Shown: in pieces, positions 33,032-42,223 of the stretch
Layout: each line of letters starts with the position of its first letter
Numbering within the stretch: the stretch's first letter is position 1
Source of the DNA: an uncultured Bacteroidota bacterium
GTDB taxonomy: Bacteria; Bacteroidota; Bacteroidia; Flavobacteriales; Flavobacteriaceae
Direction of reading: 5' to 3'
Assembly (NCBI GenBank): GCA_902560045.1
Contig: CACEKJ010000003.1
Coordinates: forward strand, 1-64,000
Length of the DNA: 64,000 nucleotides
Notes under the pieces: model-generated
Told to the model about the DNA's origin: nothing
What the model saw: the letters and a program-made list of their open reading frames with translations, nothing else
The model's database searches: none
Made by a program: the position numbers and the translations under genes

Positions 33032-33931
33032 TTAATATTTTCTCCAGTTTGAAATATCAACATTCAAACTTTTAAGTTTTGCCACTTCTTCTTTAAAATA
33101 CTTTTTCAAATGTGTTTCTGTTTCCTTATCGATTTGCTCAGCTTTTATGCTAAAAATTGACGCTGTCCAGGCTAATAAAATTTTGAGAAGAGGTGTGGGT
33201 TTTATAACTCTTTTTATTAAGTTTTTAAAGATCGAAGGTTGAAAAATGATTTTGGTAAAAAAATTTTTTTTGTAATACCCCCCTTTATTAAACTTGTTTG
33301 AGTTTTGTTTAGCCTTAAAACTAAGGTCTACATCTAAAAATTTGTATACCTTTTTCATCGTAGCCTCATTATTATTGCTTAATTCTTCGGTGGTTATAAT
33401 TAACACATCACTAAATATTTCTTTTGCCTTTACTAACTTCTCATAGTAAGTCGAGTTAAACTTATAATACCAAAAATCAGAATATTTTTTGATTTTTCTT
33501 TCCTCTTCGATATTAATAGCTTCTTTAAAAGAAAGTGTTTCTCTTTGCTCTCTTTTAAGATGTAAATAATTTGAATATGCACGATTAATTGGATCTCGCA
33601 AAACGATGATAAGCTTTGGGTCGTTTAAATATTCTTTAATTTTTGGGAATTGAGTTGGATAGTTTATGTAAGAAGGCGAGGCATCTCCAATAGCAATTTC
33701 GTTTTTTACTTCTCTATAGAATTTTAAATACTTTTCAGAATTATTAACCTGTGTTTTTTTAACAATTTTATCCCTGGGGCCATTTTTAAGTTTTGAAAGG
33801 ATTTCAAAAGTAAAAAAATGCAATTCTTTTTGATTAGGCATAAAAATCTGCGGATGCTCATTCAAGTAATGATGAAGAGAGGTTGTTCCGCACTTTGGAA
33901 ATCCAGCAATTATGAAGTTAGGCTTTTTCAT
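33032..33931 (-). CDS. Sulfotransferase-domain protein
   Basis: 5'-PSB-like FIIAGFPKCGTTSLHHYLNEHPQIFMP; 3'-PB-like LIIVLRDPINRAYSNYLHLK. Confidence 0.93.
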   Translation of the reverse strand: MKKPNFIIAGFPKCGTTSLHHYLNEHPQIFMPNQKELHFFTFEILSKLKNGPRDKIVKKTQVNNSEKYLKFYREVKNEIAIGDASPSYINYPTQFPKIKEYLNDPKLIIVLRDPINRAYSNYLHLKREQRETLSFKEAINIEEERKIKKYSDFWYYKFNSTYYEKLVKAKEIFSDVLIITTEELSNNNEATMKKVYKFLDVDLSFKAKQNSNKFNKGGYYKKNFFTKIIFQPSIFKNLIKRVIKPTPLLKILLAWTASIFSIKAEQIDKETETHLKKYFKEEVAKLKSLNVDISNWRKY

Positions 33932-33932
33932 G

Positions 33933-35216
33933 TTAGTTCAAGAAGATTTTTATTTTATCCCTAGAATATATTAGCACAGTGGCTATTGTATTCCAAATTA
34001 TAAGGCTTACCAGCGTTGCTATAGCGGCGCCATTAATTCCCTGAGTGGGAATTAGATAAAAGTTCAATGAAATATTAATTATCAATGCTGAAACTAATAT
34101 TTTATTTAAGGTTTTTTGACGCCCAGTCATATTAAGATAAATAGCTCCAGGGCCTGAAACTGCATTAAAAAATTGAGCTGCTAATAAAAAAAGTAAAGCA
34201 TTGTTTGCAATAACATAGCCTTGTCCAAATAAACCTAAAATTTCTTCAGAAAAGAAAAACAATACACTTAAAACACAAATACTGATTAAAAAAATAATTC
34301 GTGTTGAATGCTTAATTAGCATTTGTAGTTTTTGCATCTTTTGATTTTCATAGATTTCTGCAATTCTTGGGGCAATTACAATATTAACTGACATTAATGC
34401 TAAGGTTGTTAGCATTGCTAATTTTACAGAAACCGAATAATATGCAATCTGATCAAAACCCTCGTAAATTGACAAAATAATAATGTCTACGCTTTGCATA
34501 ATAAAATAGGCAATTGCACTCAGCGCCATAGGAGATGATGTTTTAAATATTTCTGTTATTGTAAAAGATTCTGATTTATCATTGGGTTTGTCAATTTTTT
34601 TAAAAAGCATGTAAACCCTGATACTTGAAAATAGCGATAGTAATAAAAACCCTAACAAATATACCTCTACTAAAAGCTCTTCATTATTGGTCTTTAGCAA
34701 AATAATTGCAAAAATAAAAACTGGCAAATACCTGAATATACTTCTATACATTTCAGATAATATAGTTTTTTTTAATGCCCTGATTGTGTCAATATTTAAC
34801 ATTGTAACGGCAAAGAAAACTAATGTTAAAATAGTTTTTAAAATAAGTGAATAGGATTCTCTGTTTTTAAAAATGTCATTTATAATTGACTCGTTAAAAA
34901 AAATCATAAAAAATCCTAAAATAATCAGACTTAGAGTAAAAATTATCTTTAACATCTCAGAGTAAATTGATCTAATTGATTCAATACTCTTTCTTGCATT
35001 TAAAAGCCCTGAATAATAAATAATTGACTGGTTTGTTCCCATTAAAGAAATACCCCCTAGTACCATTAATGTAGATCTCACAAAATCGTAGCGGCCAACA
35101 TTTTCAGCAGAATAAAAATTAGTTATAAATAGTGTAAAGCCAAACAAAAGTAACACTCCAAAAGATCTGATGATTAGAACCGAAAAACTCTTTTGTGTAA
35201 GATCTTTTATCGACAT
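33933..35216 (-). CDS. Oligosaccharide flippase (Wzx-like)
   Basis: Polytopic; FSVLIIRSFGVLLLFGFTLFITNFYSAENVGRYDFVRS; C-terminal TQGINGAAIATLVSLIIWN. Confidence 0.85.
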   Translation of the reverse strand: MSIKDLTQKSFSVLIIRSFGVLLLFGFTLFITNFYSAENVGRYDFVRSTLMVLGGISLMGTNQSIIYYSGLLNARKSIESIRSIYSEMLKIIFTLSLIILGFFMIFFNESIINDIFKNRESYSLILKTILTLVFFAVTMLNIDTIRALKKTILSEMYRSIFRYLPVFIFAIILLKTNNEELLVEVYLLGFLLLSLFSSIRVYMLFKKIDKPNDKSESFTITEIFKTSSPMALSAIAYFIMQSVDIIILSIYEGFDQIAYYSVSVKLAMLTTLALMSVNIVIAPRIAEIYENQKMQKLQMLIKHSTRIIFLISICVLSVLFFFSEEILGLFGQGYVIANNALLFLLAAQFFNAVSGPGAIYLNMTGRQKTLNKILVSALIINISLNFYLIPTQGINGAAIATLVSLIIWNTIATVLIYSRDKIKIFLN

Positions 35217-35217
35217 T

Positions 35218-36192
35218 TTAGCTTGCTCTGTCTAATTTGTCAAGGTAAGAATAGAGGCCAATTAGTAAGCTTATTAGCACATATATCACCAAAAATAAAA
35301 TCGGATAATAAATCATCAGGTTAGAAAGCAGTGATTTATTTTCAACTAGAACATTGGTTTCATTTATTACCATAACAGTTTGTTCAGAAGTTAAGTTTTC
35401 ATTTTTTAAATCTTCATTTTCTTTTTGAAGGGCAACCTTAGTATTAATCAAATCATTTGGTCTAATGTCTTTGTTATCTATGTACAGTTGTGCAGAACTA
35501 ACCTTTTTTTCAGTTGTGTAAAAATTAATGATTTTATCAATCTGCTTAATAGTTTGTTCATTATCATATATTACACTGGAAATTCTTTGTAGGTTTCTGT
35601 CTTTTAGTTTTGCGAATAAAGGGTTTCTATTAAAATAGTCAATTACCTTACTAACCGTATTAAGTGATGAATTATTAGAAACTTTCAGGGTAATTAGGTG
35701 ATAGTCATAATCAGACTTAAATCCTTCTGTAACAGAAAATCCATCTTCGTATTCAAGATTTTCAAATAGCGCCCTAATCTCATTTGCATTAATTTCTTTT
35801 TCCATTATGTCTTTAATATCAACAACAGGAGATATTAATATTTCATCTATTGTCTCTGTTTCGTCTAACATTATTTCTTTTAAAAAGAAGTTTTTGTCTT
35901 CAGACAAAATTTTTAAATTTATTAGATCTATCGCGTCATAGATATAGTTTCCTGCATCAAAGTTGATTTTAACCAATATTGTAGCTTCTTTTGAGTTGTT
36001 TTTTTCACTATCTGTCATAATGTAACCCATTAGAATACCTGCTAAAACAACAATTATAAGCTGTTTCCAATTTGAAAGTATCATTTTAGATCTTCTGAAT
36101 ATTTGCAAAAATACGCTCAGCAACATGAGCTTAATTTTTTCTATAAGAACAATTATATCTAGTTCCTCGTTTTCTTTAAAATTATTTTTCAT
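35218..36192 (-). CDS. Wzz-like chain-length determinant protein without kinase domain
   Basis: Two flanking TM segments around a coiled periplasmic domain; locus context. Confidence 0.6.
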   Translation of the reverse strand: MKNNFKENEELDIIVLIEKIKLMLLSVFLQIFRRSKMILSNWKQLIIVVLAGILMGYIMTDSEKNNSKEATILVKINFDAGNYIYDAIDLINLKILSEDKNFFLKEIMLDETETIDEILISPVVDIKDIMEKEINANEIRALFENLEYEDGFSVTEGFKSDYDYHLITLKVSNNSSLNTVSKVIDYFNRNPLFAKLKDRNLQRISSVIYDNEQTIKQIDKIINFYTTEKKVSSAQLYIDNKDIRPNDLINTKVALQKENEDLKNENLTSEQTVMVINETNVLVENKSLLSNLMIYYPILFLVIYVLISLLIGLYSYLDKLDRAS

Positions 36193-36236
36193 AGGTGTCT
36201 TTTGTTTTTTTAGAACGGTTTTTTGTGATAAATATT

Positions 36237-37739
36237 TTAGGTTGCCTGGATAAGTTTTAATTTTTTTAAGAGAGAGGCAATTTTTCTGTCATTTGCTATT
36301 TTAGGAATTTTGTTTTGTCCTCCTAGCCTACCAACATGCTCCATATATTTTTTAAAGCCTGATTTTAAAACTGGTGTTATGATTGGGTGTGAAATTATCT
36401 TTCCGTCAATCAAATCTTTGTAATATTTATTTTGAGACATAAGCTCTTGATTTAAAACATTAGCAAAATATTCGTTATTGGCAATAGGGTTGTCAAATTC
36501 TACAAACCATTCATGACATGCAGATTCTTTTTCAGATTTATATCTTGGCGCAACCGTAAATTCGGAAACTATAGAGCCTGTTTTTTCTACGGCCTTTTCC
36601 ATTGCCTGTTCAACTTCTTTTACTATTACATGCTCCCCAAAAGCAGATAAATATTGTTTAATTCTTCCCGTTACCACAATCCTGTGTGGTCTTAAAGATT
36701 TAAATTGTATGGTGTCGCCTGTGTTATATCCCCAAAGACCAGCATTAGATGAAATTATTAAAACATAATTTGTGTTTAACTCGACATCATCTATGCAAAT
36801 TCTGATCATCTTGTTTTCTCTGAAATCTTCATCCTTTATGAACTCGTAAAAAATACCTGCGTTTAAAATTAAAAGTAATTCGTTCTTTTCTTGAAGATCT
36901 TGAAAGGCAAAAAACCCCTCACTTGCCGGAAATAATTCAATTGAATCTATTTCTTTACCGATCAAAAAATTAAATTTTTCTTTATACGGCTTAAAATTAA
37001 CACCGCCATAAATTAGTAAGCTAAGGTTCGGAAATAAGGACGATATTTTCTTTTCACTAATGCTGTATATTTTTTCAAAGTACATCTGAAGCCAGGAAGG
37101 AATACCACTAATAATTGTCATGTTTTCATTAATCGTTTCTTCGATTATTTTATCCACTTTTTCTTCCCAATTTTCAACAATGTTAGTTTCCCAAGACGGC
37201 AACATTTTTTGTTTCATAAAAAGGGGTACATGATGCGCAGAAATACCTGAAAGCCTTCCCGTGTGAATTCCTGATGTTTTTTCTAGTTTGGGTGATCCTT
37301 GAATAAATATAAAGCGTCCATCAGTGAAATCTGTTTTACCTGTGTCTGCAATATACATTAGCAATGCATTTTTAGCTCCATTTAAATGATTGGAAAGGCT
37401 ATCTTTAGTTATTGGAATATATTTGGCTCCTGAAGTTGTTCCAGAAGTAATTGCTAAATATCTTGGCTTTCCAGGCCAAAGAATGTTTTCTTTTCCCTTT
37501 TTAATCATCTCAAAATAATCTTTTAAATCCTCGTAATCTCTTACTGGAATTTGAGTCTTATAGTCTTGGTATGATTTAATTGAGGTGATTTTATGGTCTC
37601 TACCAAAAACCGTTTTGGCCCCCTTTTTTATTAGTTTTTTAAGTTCTTTTTTTTGGGTTGTCTCAGGATTATTAGCCCATTTGTAAATTTGATGTTTTGT
37701 AATTAATGCAACTAATTTTAAAAGACTATGCTTTAGCAT
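36237..37739 (-). CDS. GH3 auxin-responsive promoter family protein (acyl-adenylating/acyl-acid-amido synthetase-like)
   Basis: KYLAITSGTTSGAKYIPIT-type motif (RYLAITSGTTSGAKYIPIT), SSNAGLWGYNTGDTIQFKSLRPHRIVVTGRIKQYLSAFGEHV; start MLKHSLLKL. Confidence 0.9.
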   Translation of the reverse strand: MLKHSLLKLVALITKHQIYKWANNPETTQKKELKKLIKKGAKTVFGRDHKITSIKSYQDYKTQIPVRDYEDLKDYFEMIKKGKENILWPGKPRYLAITSGTTSGAKYIPITKDSLSNHLNGAKNALLMYIADTGKTDFTDGRFIFIQGSPKLEKTSGIHTGRLSGISAHHVPLFMKQKMLPSWETNIVENWEEKVDKIIEETINENMTIISGIPSWLQMYFEKIYSISEKKISSLFPNLSLLIYGGVNFKPYKEKFNFLIGKEIDSIELFPASEGFFAFQDLQEKNELLLILNAGIFYEFIKDEDFRENKMIRICIDDVELNTNYVLIISSNAGLWGYNTGDTIQFKSLRPHRIVVTGRIKQYLSAFGEHVIVKEVEQAMEKAVEKTGSIVSEFTVAPRYKSEKESACHEWFVEFDNPIANNEYFANVLNQELMSQNKYYKDLIDGKIISHPIITPVLKSGFKKYMEHVGRLGGQNKIPKIANDRKIASLLKKLKLIQAT

Positions 37740-37740
37740 T

Positions 37741-38607
37741 TTAATTAAAATTAAAAAGTGGCTCAGGATTAATGGGGGTTCCATTTTTCCACAATTCGAA
37801 ATGAAGGTGAGGCCCTGTACTGAGTGTTCCTTGATTTCCAGAATAAGCAATGACCTCTCCTGCTTTAACAAAATTGTTTTGTGTTTTTAAAACTTTTGAG
37901 TTGTGTTTATATACGGAAATGATATTGTCACCGTGGTCAATTATTAATACGTGCCCTGTGTCAACAGACCATTCCGAAAAAATGACCTTACCTTCCAATA
38001 TAGATTTAACAGGGGTGCCTGTGTCTACCAAAATATCCAGTGCAAAATGGTTGTTTAACGGATCAAATTTTTGAGTTATTTGACCTTTAACAGGGCTTAC
38101 AAACATTTTATTTTCGATAACTAATTCATTTTTTGTTAAATTAAATTTATCCTCTTCCTCGACATATTTTCTAAGGATTGAGTCTTCGGCATTAGTCAAT
38201 ACCGCTTGAAAATCTATATTGTCTTTCTCGTTACTTAAAGCCAAAGTGTCTTTGTAAATTATTTGTTCTGTCTTTCCTGAAAGAACATTTTCTATAGACT
38301 TATAAAATGTGTTGTTTAGCTCAAGCTCTTTTTCCAGAGAGTCTGTTTTTTTTGTCAAGTATATCGCCTGGGTTAATAAATCAGATGATGAATATCCGGG
38401 CACCATTTCCCTAATCTGGGTAAAAAAAACAACGCTAATTGTAAAAGCAATAAGAATTATTGAATATAAAGACAATACTAAAAAAACATTGAATTTGTTT
38501 GTTGAAAAAGAAAGCCTTTCCTCAAAGGTGTCTTCACTAGAAACAACTACTTTGTAGCTTCTAGTAAGTTTATTTATAGAATTCTTTTTTTGTTTTTTGT
38601 TTTTCAC
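37741..38607 (-). CDS. M23 family metallopeptidase
   Basis: HFALDILVDTGTPVKSILEGKVIFSEWSVDTGHVLIIDHGDNIISVYKHNSKVLK...GPHLHFELWKNGTPINP. Start set to GTG 38607; track TTG 38616 is in a -7 element. Confidence 0.92.
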   Translation of the reverse strand: MKNKKQKKNSINKLTRSYKVVVSSEDTFEERLSFSTNKFNVFLVLSLYSIILIAFTISVVFFTQIREMVPGYSSSDLLTQAIYLTKKTDSLEKELELNNTFYKSIENVLSGKTEQIIYKDTLALSNEKDNIDFQAVLTNAEDSILRKYVEEEDKFNLTKNELVIENKMFVSPVKGQITQKFDPLNNHFALDILVDTGTPVKSILEGKVIFSEWSVDTGHVLIIDHGDNIISVYKHNSKVLKTQNNFVKAGEVIAYSGNQGTLSTGPHLHFELWKNGTPINPEPLFNFN

Positions 38608-38613
38608 AGTATT

Positions 38614-38621
38614 CAAAAATA
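38614..38621 (-). promoter_or_regulatory. -7 element (TATTTTTG) of the M23 peptidase gene, implying a leaderless GTG start
   Basis: Ends 6 nt before GTG at 38607. Confidence 0.45.
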
Positions 38622-38708
38622 CTTAAAATTACATTAGTCTTGAATAGAAAGACAAGATATAGCAACAATTAAATGTATTATTATTAACTTAGCTTAAAAT
38701 AATTTACA

Positions 38709-38894
38709 ATGAATTTATATATAATACCTCTTGCATTAGGTCCTGGACAACTTGTTTTGATTGCTGTTGTTGTTCTTATATTATTTGGTGGTGGTAGAAA
38801 AATTAGTGAATTAATGAGGGGAACTGGAAAAGGGATTAGAGAGTTTAAAAAAGCGCTAAAGGAAGACGAAGAGGACTCTGAAAAAGAAGACTAA
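38709..38894 (+). CDS. tatA: Twin-arginine translocase TatA-family protein
   Basis: LGPGQLVLIAVVVLILFGGGRKISELMRGTGKGIREFKKALKED. Confidence 0.93.
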   Translation: MNLYIIPLALGPGQLVLIAVVVLILFGGGRKISELMRGTGKGIREFKKALKEDEEDSEKED

Positions 38895-39829
38895 AGCTTC
38901 AAACTTCTAATAATTGCTTCAAGCTCAAAAATATACTCTCTTTTATTTGTTCCTGGTGAATATACAAATCCGTCCAAAATAATTACTTCATCATTGTCCA
39001 CCTCTATATAGTAGTTTAAAAATGGGCCTGCCATAAATTGATTTTCAACTTCCCAGAGACCTCTACTTTCAAGAGTTTTTATGTTTCCAAAGTTAACCTC
39101 TTGCGTAATTGGCTTATAGCCAAAATCCGTACTCATATATGTGTTTTCAACTGGCCCTGGGATTTGTGCTTTTGAAATAGAATCCCTCAAGCTAAATATC
39201 CCTCGATTTCCTTTTTTTACTTTGCTGATAGATAAGTTTACAGAGCCAGATTCTATATCTCTTCGAACCCAAATAAAATTAGAGTCTTCTTTAGCGATTC
39301 GATAAGCTGAAGGGAACTTTAGGGAAAGGCCTAGATTGTTTTTTAGCAAAGGTGATTTGTTTGTGTTTTTTGAAATTCTTCTTTGTTTTTCTTTTAATTC
39401 ACTAAAATATAGAGAGGAATATATAGATGATATATTATCTAAAATTAACTGAGACAAAGCTTCCTTATTTGGGGCTGTGACTTGAACAATAATTTGAGGA
39501 GAAGCGTAGCTGTTTTTAAAATTAGATATTGATTCTTTATTTCCGATATGTAGTTTTAAAATTGTTCTCGATTTAGTGGCAAATCCAGAAAATATTTTTG
39601 AGGGAATGTGATTAAGATTAAAAACAGGTTCAGCTTGTGGAAGGCCGTATATAGGTCTGGAAAAGTTTTCTCTGATTAAATCTCCAACACTACTTTCCCA
39701 CAGGGAATTACTAGCTACTACAGAAATATTATTTATGTTTCCGCTGGATCCCGGAAGTAATTTCTCATTGCTTTCAGAGCAGGAGCAAAAAAATAAAAAA
39801 ACTAATAATGTAACAAGCCTCAATGACAT
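38891..39829 (-). CDS. DUF4837-like lipoprotein
   Basis: Lipobox LVFLFFCSCSES; body GSSGNINNISVVASNSLWESSVGDLIRENFSRPIYGLPQAEPVFNL typical of DUF4837. Confidence 0.75.
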   Translation of the reverse strand: MSLRLVTLLVFLFFCSCSESNEKLLPGSSGNINNISVVASNSLWESSVGDLIRENFSRPIYGLPQAEPVFNLNHIPSKIFSGFATKSRTILKLHIGNKESISNFKNSYASPQIIVQVTAPNKEALSQLILDNISSIYSSLYFSELKEKQRRISKNTNKSPLLKNNLGLSLKFPSAYRIAKEDSNFIWVRRDIESGSVNLSISKVKKGNRGIFSLRDSISKAQIPGPVENTYMSTDFGYKPITQEVNFGNIKTLESRGLWEVENQFMAGPFLNYYIEVDNDEVIILDGFVYSPGTNKREYIFELEAIIRSLKL

Positions 39830-39845
39830 CCAGTAAAGTTAGCAT

Positions 39846-40997
39846 TTAATTTTTTGGTATTCTTTTGGGGAATACTATTAGCTTTTGGTTTTCTTTAATT
39901 GCGTCGCTTTTAAGATTGTTCCATCTTTTTAAATCCGAAACTTTTACTCCAAATTTTTTCGCAATTTTTCCAAGAAACTCACCATACTTAATTTTATATA
40001 TAATTTTTGATTCTATTGAGTATAAGTCTGGTAACGGTTTTTCTTGTTTATCAAACTCTGATTTAGAATACGCATAAAGCCTTTCCTCATTTGATATTAT
40101 ACTATCTACTACTTTCTCGGGTAGGGTTATGTAGTTTTTGTTTTTTCCAGGGACAATTTCATGAATATATGACGGATTATATTTTTTTATAATCTCTTTT
40201 GAGATATTTAAAAACGATGAAATGTGTTCGAATGAAATTTGGTTTTTGACATATATCGTGTCTATTTTAGGCTTGGTGTTAGGGAGTTGTTTGATGTCAA
40301 TTCCATGCTCTTCAGCATATTCTAATATATACATTGTAGCAATAAAAGAAGGAATATAGTTTGCTGTTTCCCTAGGAAGAAAAGGTCTTAGGTTCCAGTA
40401 ATTTTTATACCCCCCGGACCTTTTGATTGCTTTAGAAATTGTTCTCGGTCCAGCATTATAGGATGCCAAGGCTAAGTTCCAGTCGGAATGAATTTTATAA
40501 AGCTTCTCCAAGTATTTTGTAGCTGCAATAGTTGATTTTAATGGGTCCATTCTTTCGTCTATATAACTATTGAGTTTTAGCCCATTTTCCAACCCAGTGT
40601 AAAACATTAATTGCCACAAACCCGTAGCGCCAACCCGTGAAACGGCTTCAGGATCTAGTCTTGATTCAATTATAGGTAAATATTTAAGCTCTAATGGGAT
40701 TTTTCTGTTTTGAAGCTGCTCCTCAAACATAGGAAAATAAAGATTTATCTTATCCTTGTTTTTAGCATAAAAGTCTGTTCTGTTTTTTAAATACTTTTTA
40801 ATCAGTTTTTCTACATCTGAGCTTAAAAAAATATCCAAAGGGGTTTTTTTATTAAGCCTGTCAATTCTGTTTTTAATTGTATCACTGTTCAGGTTTTCAG
40901 GGGCAATTGGTGTCGTGTTAAATTTTTGAGAAAAAGTAGTTTGGCAAAGAAAAAAAAGAATAAAAAATAGCAGAGGGGTTTTTATGTCAAATCTCAT
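39846..40997 (-). CDS. Lytic transglycosylase with LysM domain (MltD-like)
   Basis: SLT motifs LPIIESRLDPEAVSRVGATGLWQLM and LALASYNAGPRTI; C-terminal LysM YKIKYGEFLGKIAKKFGVKVSDLKRWN. Start moved to MRFDIKTP. Confidence 0.93.
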   Translation of the reverse strand: MRFDIKTPLLFFILFFLCQTTFSQKFNTTPIAPENLNSDTIKNRIDRLNKKTPLDIFLSSDVEKLIKKYLKNRTDFYAKNKDKINLYFPMFEEQLQNRKIPLELKYLPIIESRLDPEAVSRVGATGLWQLMFYTGLENGLKLNSYIDERMDPLKSTIAATKYLEKLYKIHSDWNLALASYNAGPRTISKAIKRSGGYKNYWNLRPFLPRETANYIPSFIATMYILEYAEEHGIDIKQLPNTKPKIDTIYVKNQISFEHISSFLNISKEIIKKYNPSYIHEIVPGKNKNYITLPEKVVDSIISNEERLYAYSKSEFDKQEKPLPDLYSIESKIIYKIKYGEFLGKIAKKFGVKVSDLKRWNNLKSDAIKENQKLIVFPKRIPKN

Positions 40998-42175
40998 GTT
41001 AAAGCCTTTATTCCTGGTAATACTTTTCCCTCCAAGCTTTCTAGCATGGCTCCTCCCCCTGTACTGATACAACTAATACTTTGCTCTAATTTAAATTTTT
41101 TAATAGCTGCAACCGAATCTCCTCCCCCAACAAGTGAGAAAGCACCTTCTGTCGTTGCTTTTCCTACAGCAATTGCTACCTCTTTGGTTCCGTGCTCAAA
41201 TGAGCTCATTTCAAATACACCCATCGGTCCGTTCCACAAAATAGTTTTGCTTGAAAAAATAACCTCTTCAAATTCTTTTCTTGTTTGTGTGCCAATGTCT
41301 AGACCTTGCCAACCTTCAGGAATATCGTAAATATTAATTTCTTTTTTTAATGATGTATCAGAAAATTCATTCGAAGCGATAACATCTGTGGGAAGGTAAA
41401 TATTGACTCCTTTGTTCCTGGCTTGTTCTATAATTTTTGTGCAATCATTTAAGCAATCCTTTTCAAAAATTGAGTCACCAATACTGCCCCCATTATTTTT
41501 TATAAATGTATAAGCCATTCCTCCTCCAATTATCAGATTATCAACTACGTTTAACATATTGACAATAACCGATAATTTTGATGATACCTTAGCTCCTCCA
41601 ATTATTGCAGTAACTGGTCTTTTTGGGTTCTTCAAGAGTTTTTGCAAAGAATCAATTTCTCTTTGCAGTAAAAGTCCTGCGCATTTTATTTCAAAAAATT
41701 TTGCAACCGTCGCGGTTGAAGCATGTTCCCTGTGCGTTGTGCCAAAAGCATCATTAATATATATGTCCGCTAAAGTTGATAATCTTTTGGCAAATGCCTC
41801 GTCGGCAGCAGTTTCTTCGGGATTAAATCTAAGATTTTCTAATAGCACCACCTCCCCTTTTTTGAGATCTAATTCTTGGTGTTTGTCCTTACTTTCAAAA
41901 AAATCTGAAATAAATTTTACTTTGAGATTTAATAAGTGTTCAAGTTCAGGAATAATTTTTTTTAGAGAAAATTGAGGGTCTACTCCTTTGGGGCGTCCAA
42001 GATGCGACACCAGTATACATGAGCCTCCTTGGCCTAGAACATGTTTTATTGTGGGGATTGAAGATTTTATTCTAGAGTTGTCGGTAACCTGATCTTTATC
42101 GTTTATCGGGACATTAAAATCTACCCTTATCAATACTTTTTTTTGTTCAAATGAAATGTCCTTAATAGAATTCAT
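40994..42175 (-). CDS. pgk: Phosphoglycerate kinase
   Basis: KKVLIRVDFNVPIND, SHLGRPKG, ENLRFNPEE, WNGPMGVFE, SLVGGGDSVAAIKKF. Confidence 0.98.
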   Translation of the reverse strand: MNSIKDISFEQKKVLIRVDFNVPINDKDQVTDNSRIKSSIPTIKHVLGQGGSCILVSHLGRPKGVDPQFSLKKIIPELEHLLNLKVKFISDFFESKDKHQELDLKKGEVVLLENLRFNPEETAADEAFAKRLSTLADIYINDAFGTTHREHASTATVAKFFEIKCAGLLLQREIDSLQKLLKNPKRPVTAIIGGAKVSSKLSVIVNMLNVVDNLIIGGGMAYTFIKNNGGSIGDSIFEKDCLNDCTKIIEQARNKGVNIYLPTDVIASNEFSDTSLKKEINIYDIPEGWQGLDIGTQTRKEFEEVIFSSKTILWNGPMGVFEMSSFEHGTKEVAIAVGKATTEGAFSLVGGGDSVAAIKKFKLEQSISCISTGGGAMLESLEGKVLPGIKALT

Positions 42176-42191
42176 AATAATATAATTGTCG

Positions 42192-42199
42192 CAAATATA
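42192..42199 (-). promoter_or_regulatory. -7 element (TATATTTG) of pgk
   Basis: TAnnTTTG, 16 nt before the pgk ATG. Confidence 0.5.
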
Positions 42200-42205
42200 A
42201 TTCTT

Positions 42206-42213
42206 TATATTTG
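42206..42213 (+). promoter_or_regulatory. -7 element (TATATTTG) of holB
   Basis: TAnnTTTG, 10 nt before ATG 42224; forms an inverted repeat with the pgk -7 element. Confidence 0.5.
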
Positions 42214-42223
42214 TTCACTGGGG

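Noticed and set aside
27218-38607. Glycan locus as a mobile or defence island
   Set aside because: No transposase, integrase, tRNA junction or defence-type domains seen; genes fit ordinary surface-polysaccharide biosynthesis.
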